Shown piece after piece: positions 1 to 7,092 of a DNA stretch of 11,249 nucleotides. The translations under genes and the position numbers were made by a program. Below the pieces are notes generated by a model. That model was given only the letters and a program-made list of their open reading frames with translations, made no database searches and was not told the origin of the DNA. This DNA is from Chloroflexia bacterium (lineage in GTDB: Bacteria > Chloroflexota > Chloroflexia > Thermomicrobiales > JALYUS01), in the NCBI GenBank assembly GCA_025928215.1, contig JAICJW010000117.1, positions 1 through 11,249 of the forward strand, in the 5' to 3' direction. Every line of letters starts with the position of its first letter. Position 1 is the first letter of the stretch.

Positions 1-209
1 ATGCCTGTGAGGTCGAGCGCCGCCGCGATCTCGTCCGCCGCGTGACCAAGCACCAGGACGATACGCTCCACCCGCGATGCCCGGAGCGCGTCAAGCGCAT
101 ACGAGAGCGCCGGGCGACCGGCAATCGGCGCGAGTTGCTTCGGTTGCCCCAGTCGGGTTGACGAGCCGGCCGCGAGCACCACGGCGGCAACCTTCCTGCT
201 CTCGCTCAC
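1..209 (-). CDS. MobA/MocA-like molybdopterin nucleotidyltransferase, N-terminal part (runs off the window)
   Basis: This is the first 69 residues of an NTP-transferase-fold protein; the rest lies outside the window. The signature loop A13-A-G-S-S-T-R-L-G-Q-P-K24 is the LAAGxSxRxGxxK nucleotide-binding motif of the MobA-like NTP transferase family. It follows a hydrophobic beta strand (VAAVVL). In molybdenum hydroxylase clusters such proteins usually join CMP to molybdopterin (MocA, CTP-dependent), and CODH-type enzymes carry the cytosine dinucleotide form. The CTP preference is therefore inferred from context and cannot be read from this fragment. The GTG start at 209 overlaps the TGA stop of the upstream xdhC gene in a GTGA arrangement, which fixes the start and suggests translational coupling. 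Other nucleotidyltransferases share the motif, but the neighbours make a cofactor role likely. Confidence 0.85.
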   Translation of the reverse strand, partial: MSESRKVAAVVLAAGSSTRLGQPKQLAPIAGRPALSYALDALRASRVERIVLVLGHAADEIAAALDLTG

Positions 210-985
210 GCGGGCGCCGTGGTGTTCGATTGCCGCGTCTGCATGAACCCACCGGGGCGACCGGAGCGCACGGCGATCATCTCCGCGAGGATGCTGAGAG
301 CGATCTCCTCCGGCGATGCCGCGCCGATGTCCAAACCAATCGGGGCGTGAATGCGGGCGAGATCGGCCTCGCTGACGCCCTCGGCGCGCAGCGTCGCGAT
401 GCGATCCGCGTGCGTCTTGCGGCTGCCAATCGCGCCGATGTAGCGGAGCGGGTGGGGGAGGGCGGCCTTCAGCGCCGGCCGCTCGAACTTCGGATCGTGG
501 GAGAGGATGACGAGATACGTCTCGGCATCGAGCGTGACCTGCGCCAATCCCTTGTCCGGCCAGGCAAGAATGCGCCGCTCAACGTGCGGAAAGCGCTCCT
601 CGGTCAGGAACCACTCGCGCGCGTCAATCAGCGTCACGTCGAAGCCGAGGTCCTGCGCGAACTTCGTTAGCGGAATGGCGATGTGCGCCGCGCCGATCAC
701 AACGAGGCTCGGCGGCGGCGGATACGACTCGATAAAGACGCGCGCCTCGCCCGATGCGGCGGACACGATCCGCTCCTGCGTTTGTCGCGCGCGCAACGAT
801 TCCGCTCCCATCGCCGCCAGTTGCCGGTCGAGCGCGTCATCGTCACTCGTGCCATGAAGGATCGCCGCATCTTCACCGACGAGCAGTTCCGCGCCGACCC
901 GCGGGCCGTCGAGGACGGTCACGGTGGCGACCGGCCGCCGCGCGGCGACGGCGGATTCCAGCGTACGGAGCAGCGTGAGGTCCAT
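206..985 (-). CDS. XdhC family protein with C-terminal Rossmann domain (second half of a split XdhC pair)
   Basis: This 259-residue protein belongs to the XdhC/CoxI family, which binds molybdenum cofactor, helps its sulfuration and delivers it to molybdenum hydroxylases. The C-terminal XdhC Rossmann domain (about residues 92-245) is clear: a VVIGAAH nucleotide-binding turn near 95-101, an acidic strand end VTLIDAR near 117-123, and the family signature YIGAIGSRKTHADRI (182-196), followed by HAPIGLDIGAASPEEIALSI. Residues 18-90 look like a worn-down copy of the N-terminal XdhC domain. VSAASGEARVFIE lines up with LSCGGEIDVFVE of the neighbouring protein, but the cysteines are gone; the whole protein contains no cysteine. 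The ATG at 985 overlaps the upstream TGA (TGATG). The stop overlaps the next gene by GTGA. It probably acts together with the upstream short XdhC protein. Confidence 0.9.
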   Translation of the reverse strand: MDLTLLRTLESAVAARRPVATVTVLDGPRVGAELLVGEDAAILHGTSDDDALDRQLAAMGAESLRARQTQERIVSAASGEARVFIESYPPPPSLVVIGAAHIAIPLTKFAQDLGFDVTLIDAREWFLTEERFPHVERRILAWPDKGLAQVTLDAETYLVILSHDPKFERPALKAALPHPLRYIGAIGSRKTHADRIATLRAEGVSEADLARIHAPIGLDIGAASPEEIALSILAEMIAVRSGRPGGFMQTRQSNTTAPA

Positions 986-1311
986 CAGTTCGCCTTAATT
1001 GGTTCCACAAAGACGTCAATCTCGCCGCCGCAGGAGAGGCCGACAGTGAACGCCAGTTCGTCCGCGACACCATACGAGACGAGGCGCGGTTCGCCCGTGC
1101 GCAAAACATCCTGCGCGACATCCACAACCGCCGCCTCGACGCAGCCGCCGCTCACGGAGCCGACAATGCCGCCCGATGCCGATATCGCCATTTTCGCGCC
1201 CCGACCGCGCGGCGCGGAACCCCAGACCTTGACGACGGTCGCGAGGGCAACGGGTTCCCCTTGCGCGAGCCATTCGTCCACCTGCGGCTGCACATCATTG
1301 AGTGTGGTCAT
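985..1311 (-). CDS. Short XdhC/CoxI N-terminal-domain protein (cysteine-bearing half of a split XdhC pair)
   Basis: This 108-residue protein consists only of the XdhC_CoxI N-terminal domain. Visible family motifs are GSAPRGRGAKM (31-41), GSVSGGCVEA (51-60, Cys57) and GLSCGGEIDVFVEP (91-104, Cys94). In XdhC proteins conserved cysteines of this domain take part in binding or sulfurating the molybdenum cofactor. A typical full-length XdhC is roughly 250-380 residues with a Rossmann domain attached; here that domain is on the next gene, overlapping by one base (TGATG). The ATG at 1311 is preceded by AAGGGA at SD distance and lies 13 bases after the VWA gene stop. The tight packing points to one maturation operon. 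It is a complete gene in a two-gene arrangement rather than a truncation: both reading frames are intact and each has its own start. Confidence 0.88.
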   Translation of the reverse strand: MTTLNDVQPQVDEWLAQGEPVALATVVKVWGSAPRGRGAKMAISASGGIVGSVSGGCVEAAVVDVAQDVLRTGEPRLVSYGVADELAFTVGLSCGGEIDVFVEPIKAN

Positions 1312-1324
1312 CTCTCTGTCCCTT

Positions 1325-2590
1325 CTAGCGGGCGGCGACGACCGCCTTCGCGGCGGTATCCCGCCCTTGCCGCCTGCTGGGGCGGCGTCCCTGCACCTCG
1401 ACCAGCAGCCGCGCCAGCGCCTGAAGGCTGGCGAGGTTGTTGGCGGGTAGGAAATCGTCGCAATACGGCAACGCCGCTTGCATCCCCCGCGTCAGCGGCT
1501 GATAGCCGCTCGTGCCGAGCAGCGGATTGAGCCAGATCAGCCGGAAGCAGTTACGCTGCAAATGCGCCATCGCGTCGCGCAGCAGTTCCGGCTCGCCTCG
1601 GTCCCAGCCATCGGAAATAACGATGACGATTGCGCCCTGATTGAGGACGCGGCGCGACCATTCGTAGTTGAATGCGTGGAGCGATTCGCCGATCCGCGTG
1701 CCGCCGCCCCAATCCTGGACGACCTTCGCCACGTCGTCGAGCGCGTCGTCAATATCCTTGCGCCGCAGGAGCCGCGTGATCCGCGTCAACCGCGTGCCGA
1801 AGACGAATGCCTCCACTTTGTCCAGACTGTTTTCCAGCGTGTGGACAAACTGCAACAGGAGGCGCGTGTAGCGCTCCATCGAGCCGCTAATGTCGCAGAT
1901 CAGCACGAGCGGCCGCTTCTTCGTCTTCCGCTCCCGGAGCGTCAACTCGACGAACTCACCACCGTAATGCATGTTTTTGCGAATCTGGCGGCGCATATCA
2001 ATCTGGGTGCCATTGCGCGATGGCTTGCGACGGCGCGTCTCGCGCTGGCCGACCTGCAGGCGCATGAGCTGCATAACGCGGCGCGCTTCCGCGAGTTCGT
2101 CTACCGTAAAGGTCTCGAAGTCCTTCGCCTGAAGCAGTTCGGACGAACTATACGTCCGGACGACATCCATTTCCGATTGCGCCTGCTCGCTCTCCGTCGA
2201 GTTGGTCGCCTCTTTACGGCTTGGATCGCGATCCTTGTTGCTGCGGCGATCTTCGCCCTCGCGCTCCTTCGCTTCCTCATCGCGGTGCTGCGCGTCCATC
2301 AGGCGGCGGCGCGGCTGCTGCTTCTGTAGTTGCTCGTCATCCGCCATGACAAGCCCTTCGTGTCCCTCGCCGTGATCCGTGGCGCGCCAAAAGGCATCGA
2401 ACGCCTCATCGTAGAGAGGGATGTCTTCATGGCGGCTGATCAGCGTTGTGCGCCCAGCGTCCTTGACATCATCGCGCCGCTCCCAACCGACGTACTCAAG
2501 GGAGTTGAGGAAATCGAGCATATGCCCCGGTGAGACCTTGATACCCATGTAGCGCAGCAGGCGCGCGAAACGCACGACCTGCACGAGCAT
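1325..2590 (-). CDS. coxE: VWA-domain protein, CoxE-like maturation factor
   Basis: This is a CoxE-type von Willebrand factor A protein, the usual partner of a MoxR AAA+ ATPase. In Oligotropha the CoxD/CoxE/CoxF proteins assemble the CODH active site. Counting from the ATG at 2590 (421 residues), the N-terminal FARLLRYMGIKVSPG stretch is typical of the family. Residues about 82-140 are a very charged, low-complexity linker. The VWA domain begins near 226 with a complete MIDAS: D233-I-S-G-S237 (DxSxS), T298 in GGGTRIG, and D327 in ISDGWDRGE. No signal peptide or membrane segment is seen, so it should be cytosolic. I chose 2590 because GAGGAGG lies 11 bases upstream and the protein then starts where relatives usually do. 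An ATG at 2641 (11-bp overlap with moxR) and an open frame to 2722 are alternatives. Confidence 0.9.
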   Translation of the reverse strand: MLVQVVRFARLLRYMGIKVSPGHMLDFLNSLEYVGWERRDDVKDAGRTTLISRHEDIPLYDEAFDAFWRATDHGEGHEGLVMADDEQLQKQQPRRRLMDAQHRDEEAKEREGEDRRSNKDRDPSRKEATNSTESEQAQSEMDVVRTYSSSELLQAKDFETFTVDELAEARRVMQLMRLQVGQRETRRRKPSRNGTQIDMRRQIRKNMHYGGEFVELTLRERKTKKRPLVLICDISGSMERYTRLLLQFVHTLENSLDKVEAFVFGTRLTRITRLLRRKDIDDALDDVAKVVQDWGGGTRIGESLHAFNYEWSRRVLNQGAIVIVISDGWDRGEPELLRDAMAHLQRNCFRLIWLNPLLGTSGYQPLTRGMQAALPYCDDFLPANNLASLQALARLLVEVQGRRPSRRQGRDTAAKAVVAAR

Positions 2591-2630
2591 GACAGGCCCG
2601 ACCTCCTCGGTGAGACCGGCAGGCGCGCCC

Positions 2631-3557
2631 TCAGCGGCCATCGTCACCGCCGCCCGCCACGATGCCCGCGTTCGCTGCCGCGAGGAGCGAGTGCGCCCGC
2701 GGCCCGCGGATCGTCTCAACATCTTCCTGATACTTCAGGAAGCAGCCGAGCGTCGCCTCAACGGTCGCGTCATCAAGGTCCTCAGAACCAAGCTGGACGA
2801 GGGCGCGCGCCCAGTCGAGCGTCTCCGCGACGCCGGGCAGTTTATAGAGTTCAATCGTCCGCAGTTCCTGAATGAAGCCGCAGACCTGCCGCGCCAGCGT
2901 CGTGTGCGCCTCCGGCACCTTCGTCGTTACGATCTGGAACTCTTTGGCGAACGACGGATAATCAATCCACTGATACAAACAGCGCCGCTTGAGGGCATCG
3001 TGAATCTCGCGCGTCCGGTTGCTGGTGATCACCACCACCGGCGGGGAATCCGTCGTGATCGTGCCGATTTCGGGCACCGTCACCTGGAAATCGGAGAGCA
3101 GTTCGAGCAGGAATGCCTCGAACTCGTCGTCTGCGCGGTCAATCTCATCAATGAGGAGAACGGGCGCGCTGTCGAAGCCGTGATCAATCGCTTGCAGGAG
3201 CGGGCGACGAATGAGGAAGTCGGGGCCGAAGAGGTCCTTTAGCGTCTCCTCACGGTCGCCGCCTGTCGCCTCGACGAGACGGATTTCCAGCATCTGCCGC
3301 GCGTAGTTCCACTCATACAGCGCGTTGGAGACGTCAATGCCCTCATAGCACTGGAGGCGGATCAGGCGCGTGTCAAGCAAATCGGCGAGTACCTTCGCGA
3401 TCTCCGTCTTGCCGACCCCGGCCTCGCCCTCAAGCAGAATTGGCTTGTGTAGGCGTAGTGCGAGATAGAGGGTTGTCGCCAACGAGCGATCCGCGACGTA
3501 GCGGTGCTCCTGCAAGATATGCTGGATGCCGTCAATTGAATCAATCGTAGTCGCCAC
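2631..3557 (-). CDS. coxD: MoxR family AAA+ ATPase, CoxD-like
   Basis: This is a MoxR-type AAA+ ATPase thought to act as a chaperone with the VWA protein encoded next. In Oligotropha, CoxD is needed to build the CuSMo centre of CODH. Counted from the GTG at 3557 (308 residues), motifs are Walker A G44-E-A-G-V-G-K-T51, Walker B LLIDEID (134-140), sensor 1 ITSN (177-180), and a likely arginine finger in LKRRCLY (189-195). Length fits the family. The start is a judgement. The frame is open to a GTG at 3620, but neither that codon nor the ATG at 3590 has an SD sequence, whereas the GTG at 3557 has GGGAG six bases upstream and gives the usual N-terminus. A hairpin lies in the 137-base gap after coxM. 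The stop is close to the coxE start, consistent with one operon. Confidence 0.92.
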   Translation of the reverse strand: MATTIDSIDGIQHILQEHRYVADRSLATTLYLALRLHKPILLEGEAGVGKTEIAKVLADLLDTRLIRLQCYEGIDVSNALYEWNYARQMLEIRLVEATGGDREETLKDLFGPDFLIRRPLLQAIDHGFDSAPVLLIDEIDRADDEFEAFLLELLSDFQVTVPEIGTITTDSPPVVVITSNRTREIHDALKRRCLYQWIDYPSFAKEFQIVTTKVPEAHTTLARQVCGFIQELRTIELYKLPGVAETLDWARALVQLGSEDLDDATVEATLGCFLKYQEDVETIRGPRAHSLLAAANAGIVAGGGDDGR

Positions 3558-3633
3558 CGTTGCTCCCGTCCGTTCCCCCGTCCGCCGCATCGCGGAGCCG
3601 GGCCGCAAATCTTCTCTCACTGTAACGCGCGGA

Positions 3634-3666
3634 GAAGCCCGGCCATTCCGTCCATGACCGGGCTTC
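3634..3666. terminator. Hairpin in the coxM-moxR gap (terminator-like or attenuator-like, no U-tract)
   Basis: GAAGCCCGG (3634-3642) is exactly complementary to CCGGGCTTC (3658-3666). Allowing one mismatch, the stem extends to 13 positions around a 7-base loop (TCCGTCC on the plus strand). It is GC-rich and stable by inspection. Neither side has a run of T, so a classical intrinsic terminator is not supported. It sits between the structural subunit genes and the maturation genes, where partial termination or mRNA processing could set their ratio. That role is inference. Confidence 0.5.
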
Positions 3667-3694
3667 CAAGTGTACCACGTCGCGCGGCGGCGTG

Positions 3695-4570
3695 TTACCC
3701 GTTCCGCGCCCGCTCCACGGCCTTTGTCAGTGCCCGCTTCGCGTACACCTTCGTCATGGCAAGCCGGTACTCATCGGAGGCATGGATGTCCGAGAGGGCG
3801 AAGTCAATACCCTCCGCCGCGTGACTCGCCGCCTCCGCAATGTTTTCCGCCGTCGGCTGTTTGCCCTTCAGCGCGTTCTCGACCGCTGTGGCGCGCACCG
3901 GCTTCGATGTGACGCCGGAGAAAGCAACTGAACACTCCTGCACGTTCCCGTCGCCGCCGAGCGTGACGATCGCCGCCGCGCCGACGACGGAGTAATGCGA
4001 CGCCTTGTTCGCCAGCTTCTCGTACGCGCTGCCAGATTTTCCTTGCGGCGTCTGAAAGCGGATTTCGGTCAGTAGCTCGTCCTCGCCGAGAGAGGTCGTC
4101 ATCAGGTCCTCGAAGAAGTCCGCCGCTTTGATCGTCCGCTCGCCATTCGGCCCCTTCGCGACGAACTCCGCGTTCAGCGCGACGAGCACCGAGGGGAGGT
4201 CCGACGCCGGGTCCGCATGCGCGACGCTGCCGCCGACGGTGCCGCGATTGCGTACCTGCACATCGCCGATGTGCGCCGCCGCTTCGGGGATCAGTTGCAC
4301 CGACTTGGCGAGGTCTTCATTCGATTCCAACTGGTAATGCGTCGTGAGTGCGCCGACCGCAACGGAGCCATTACTGCGCCGGACATACGCCATATCCGGC
4401 AGGCGACCGATATCAATGAGGTGGGCCGGTTCAGCCAGCCGCAACTTCATCAGTGGCAGGAGGCTATGCCCACCGGCGATGAACTTTCCATCGCCACCAC
4501 ACTCCTGCATCAGTTTGATCGCCTCATCCACACTGCCCGCACGGTGATACTCGAATTCCCCTGGAAGCAT
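3695..4570 (-). CDS. coxM: FAD-binding medium subunit of CODH-like molybdenum hydroxylase
   Basis: This 291-residue flavoprotein subunit passes electrons from the [2Fe-2S] clusters of CoxS through FAD to an acceptor. Both FAD-binding motifs of the CODH/xanthine dehydrogenase medium subunit are visible: A32-G-G-H-S36, followed by LLPLMKLRL, and T111-V-G-G-S-V-A-H-A-D120, followed by PASDLPSVLVAL. The C-terminal CODH flavoprotein domain covers about 175-285. Length matches the family (about 280-300). The ATG at 4570 has a strong SD (AAGGAGG, spacing 5). It is separated from coxL by about 130 bases occupied by a repeat hairpin, an unusually wide gap for subunits of one complex. It stops with TAA at 3695-3697. 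The third position in the S-L-M order fits form II cox operons. Confidence 0.95.
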   Translation of the reverse strand: MLPGEFEYHRAGSVDEAIKLMQECGGDGKFIAGGHSLLPLMKLRLAEPAHLIDIGRLPDMAYVRRSNGSVAVGALTTHYQLESNEDLAKSVQLIPEAAAHIGDVQVRNRGTVGGSVAHADPASDLPSVLVALNAEFVAKGPNGERTIKAADFFEDLMTTSLGEDELLTEIRFQTPQGKSGSAYEKLANKASHYSVVGAAAIVTLGGDGNVQECSVAFSGVTSKPVRATAVENALKGKQPTAENIAEAASHAAEGIDFALSDIHASDEYRLAMTKVYAKRALTKAVERARNG

Positions 4571-4586
4571 TGTTCCCTCCTTGAAG

Positions 4587-4705
4587 AGCCAGTAGTCGGT
4601 AGTCGGTAGTCAGAGACCCCGTTCCATACATCCCCATGCTGTGCGTAGCAGTGTGACGGTAGTCGGAAGCCGTTCTGACTACTGACTACCGACTACTGGC
4701 TACTG
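4587..4705. repeat. Heptamer-repeat inverted element between coxL and coxM (copy A)
   Basis: Left arm 4587-4613 and right arm 4675-4701 are inverted repeats matching at 26 of 27 positions, separated by 61 bases. Both arms have a 7-base period: GTAGTCG, GTAGTCG, GTAGTCA on the left, and CTGACTA twice, CCGACTA, CTGGCTA at 4675-4702 on the right. The coxL stop (4700-4702) and probably its last Gln codon (4703-4705) fall in the repeat motif CAGTAGCCAG, read on the minus strand. The element shares words with copy B at 8261-8372, including GGTAGTCAGAGA. It encodes no protein. It may act as an mRNA structure or be a small dispersed element. Confidence 0.8.
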
Positions 4706-7021
4706 ATTCATGATCCGCCATAGTTTCTCGCCGCGCAGCGGCATGTCAATATGCGTGACGCCGAACGGTTTGAGGGCATCCACGACCGCGTTAACAATCG
4801 CGGGCGTGCTGCCGATGGTGCCGGCCTCGCCGACGCCCTTGACACCGAGCGGGTTGATCGGCGACGGCGTCGTCGTGTGATCCGTTTCGAACGAGACGAG
4901 GCCGCGCGCGGTCGGCAGAGCATAATCCATCAGCGAGCCGGTGACGAGCTGCCCCGCGTCGTCGTAGACAACTTCCTCCCAGAGCGCCTGTGCGATCCCC
5001 TGCGCGAGGCCACCATGGACCTGTCCATCCACGATCATCGGGTTGATGACGCGGCCGCAATCGTCCACCGCGACATAGCGCTTCAGCGCCACTTCACCGG
5101 TATCGGCGTCCACCTCGACAAAGGCGATGTGCGTGCCAAAGGGATAGGTGAAGTTCGGTGGCTCGAAGAACGCCGTCGCCTCCAGACCCGGCTCGATTGA
5201 GGCAGGGATGGTATCTGCCGTGTAGGCGATCCAGGCGATCTCTCCGAGCGACTTCGCCCGGTCGGGCGCGCCCTTGACACCAAACTTGCCGTTCTCGAAC
5301 GAGATGTCGTCCACGGAGGCTTCGAGCATGTGCGCGGCGATCCGCTTCGCCTTCTCCTGTACCTTCTCAATCGCCAGCATCATTGCCGCGCCGCCGACCG
5401 CCGTCCCGCGCGAGCCGAAGGTGCCGACGCCGTAGGGCGAACCGGCGGTGTCGCCGTGGTTAATGATGACATCGTCCACACCGACGCCGAGTTCATCGGC
5501 GGTGATCTGTGCGAAGGTCGTCTCCTGCCCCTGACCGTGCGGCGAGGCGCCCGTCGTCACCGTCACTTTGCCAGTCGGGTCAACGCGAACCGTGCTGCTC
5601 TCCCAGCCAAACCCGGCGGGCATCGCAGCGGACGGCCCCATCCCGCAGACCTCAACGTACGTGCTGAAGCCGATGCCGAGGTACTTGCCGTTCTTCCGTG
5701 CCGCTTCCTGCTCCCGGCGAAACTCGTCGTAGTTGATGTGTCCGAGCGCCTTGTCGAGCGCGAGCGGATAGTTGCCACTGTCGTAGGCGAGGCCGGCTGC
5801 CGTCGTGTACGGGAACTTGTCTGAGCCAATGAAGTTTCGCCGCCGCACCTCGACCGGATCAACACCGGCCGCATCGGCGACGAGGTCGCAGACCCGCTCG
5901 ATCAGGTAGGTCGCTTCGGGCCGCCCCGCGCCCCGATAGGCGTCGGTCGGCACCTTGTTGGTGAAGATGCCATGCACGGTGCATTGCAGGTTCGGGATCG
6001 TGTATGGCCCGGTGAGCATCAGGCCGGTCAGGGTCGGAATGACCGGCGTCAGCAGTTGGTGATACGCACCGAGGTCGGCGAGGATATGGACGTGCAGATG
6101 GGTGATCTTGCCTTCCTTCGTCGCGCCGACATCCACGTAATCCGTCTGGCCGCGCCCCTGCGTGCCGCTCGCCATGCTCTCCGCGCGCGATTCAATCCAC
6201 TTGATCGGTCGCCCAAGTTGCATCGAGAGCGCGGCGGCGATCCCTTCCTCGGCGTAGACATTCAGTTTCTGGCCGAAGCCGCCGCCGACTTCGGGTGCGA
6301 CGACACGGACATGGTTCTCCGGCAGCCCGACGAGCAGGCTGAGGAACGTCCGGCACAGGTGCGGGATCTGCGTCGAGGTCCAGAGGGTGAGCGACTTCTT
6401 GCCCTTATCGTAGTCGGCAACGACGCCGCGACCCTCCATCGGCACCGGCGCAAGCCGCTGGTTCTCGATCCGCTGCGAGACCTTGACTTCCGCCTCATCA
6501 ATCGAAGCGCCGCTCTCATTGTCGAGTTTCCACTCGAAGGCGATGTTCGTGCCAAATTCTTCATGGACATATGGCGCGCCCGCGTACGCGGCGTCGAGAT
6601 CCACGACAGCCGGGAGCGGCTCATACTCGACCTGCACGAGGTCTATCGCATCCCGCGCGACGTAGCGATCCGTCGCGACGACCGCCGCGACCGCCTCGCC
6701 GGCGAAGTTGACTTCACCGACGGCGAGGGGATAGCGGGGCGGGACTTTCAGCCCCTCGCCGAAGCGATGGGCGACCGGCAGCGTGCCGATGCCGCTCGCC
6801 TTCAGGTCTTCACCGGTGACGACCGCGAAGACGCCGGGATGCTGCCGCGCCGCCTCGGTATCAATGCTCTTGATTCGGGCATGAGCATAGACCGACCGCA
6901 CGATGCCGCAATAGAGCGTGCCATGCAGTTTGATGTCGTCAACGTAGGTACTTGCCCCTTCGACTAAACGTGGGTCCTCGCGACGTTTGATGGGTGATCC
7001 CACCAGTTTCGGGAGTACCAT
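4700..7021 (-). CDS. coxL: Form II CoxL-like molybdopterin-binding large subunit of a molybdenum hydroxylase
   Basis: This 773-residue catalytic subunit belongs to the xanthine oxidase/CODH family and binds molybdopterin cytosine dinucleotide. The N-terminal domain opens with VGSPIKRREDPRLVEG (7-22). The molybdopterin-binding region includes VGGGFGQK (245-252). The active-site loop is A361-Y-R-G-A-G-R367. In true form I CO dehydrogenase the loop reads AYxCSFR, with the cysteine binding copper; here that place is Gly364. GVGEAG (729-734) supplies the general-base Glu732, and PHGQGQET (494-501) is another cofactor-contact motif. Form II proteins are often labelled CO dehydrogenase but their substrate is mostly unproven. 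The ATG at 7021 has AAGGA eight bases upstream. The TAG stop lies inside a repeat. The gene sits between coxS and coxM in form II order. Confidence 0.96.
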   Translation of the reverse strand: MVLPKLVGSPIKRREDPRLVEGASTYVDDIKLHGTLYCGIVRSVYAHARIKSIDTEAARQHPGVFAVVTGEDLKASGIGTLPVAHRFGEGLKVPPRYPLAVGEVNFAGEAVAAVVATDRYVARDAIDLVQVEYEPLPAVVDLDAAYAGAPYVHEEFGTNIAFEWKLDNESGASIDEAEVKVSQRIENQRLAPVPMEGRGVVADYDKGKKSLTLWTSTQIPHLCRTFLSLLVGLPENHVRVVAPEVGGGFGQKLNVYAEEGIAAALSMQLGRPIKWIESRAESMASGTQGRGQTDYVDVGATKEGKITHLHVHILADLGAYHQLLTPVIPTLTGLMLTGPYTIPNLQCTVHGIFTNKVPTDAYRGAGRPEATYLIERVCDLVADAAGVDPVEVRRRNFIGSDKFPYTTAAGLAYDSGNYPLALDKALGHINYDEFRREQEAARKNGKYLGIGFSTYVEVCGMGPSAAMPAGFGWESSTVRVDPTGKVTVTTGASPHGQGQETTFAQITADELGVGVDDVIINHGDTAGSPYGVGTFGSRGTAVGGAAMMLAIEKVQEKAKRIAAHMLEASVDDISFENGKFGVKGAPDRAKSLGEIAWIAYTADTIPASIEPGLEATAFFEPPNFTYPFGTHIAFVEVDADTGEVALKRYVAVDDCGRVINPMIVDGQVHGGLAQGIAQALWEEVVYDDAGQLVTGSLMDYALPTARGLVSFETDHTTTPSPINPLGVKGVGEAGTIGSTPAIVNAVVDALKPFGVTHIDMPLRGEKLWRIMNQ

Positions 7022-7046
7022 CGGTCATTCCTTTCCCCCGCGATGA

Positions 7047-7075
7047 GCGTGGAGCGAGAAGCGAGGATGCGAGAA
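7047..7075. repeat. Short heptamer repeat in the coxS-coxL gap
   Basis: Plus-strand heptamers GCGTGGA, GCGAGAA, GCGAGGA, one extra T, then GCGAGAA run through 7047-7075, in the 71 bases between the coxS stop and the coxL start. The sequence differs from the AGTCGGC-type arrays elsewhere in the window, but the 7-base period is the same. On the transcript this is a pyrimidine-rich (UUCUCGC-type) leader upstream of the coxL SD. No coding function is seen. Confidence 0.5.
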
Positions 7076-7092
7076 AGTCATGAATGATCCCG

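Noticed and set aside
985..1311. Frameshifted or broken single xdhC gene
   Set aside because: Both frames have their own start and stop with a one-base overlap, and the downstream protein contains its own degenerate N-terminal domain, so this is a two-gene arrangement rather than a broken gene.
2590..2722. Longer N-terminus for the VWA protein, starting at 2722 or 2641
   Set aside because: The 2722 start would overlap moxR by about 90 bases and adds an Arg/Ser-rich segment typical of out-of-frame reading. The 2641 start remains possible, but the GAGGAGG before 2590 and the family-like start there are better support.
5972..6967. 331-codon open frame on the plus strand opposite coxL
   Set aside because: It is a shadow of the coxL reading frame; the sense protein carries unmistakable molybdenum hydroxylase motifs and the antisense product has none.
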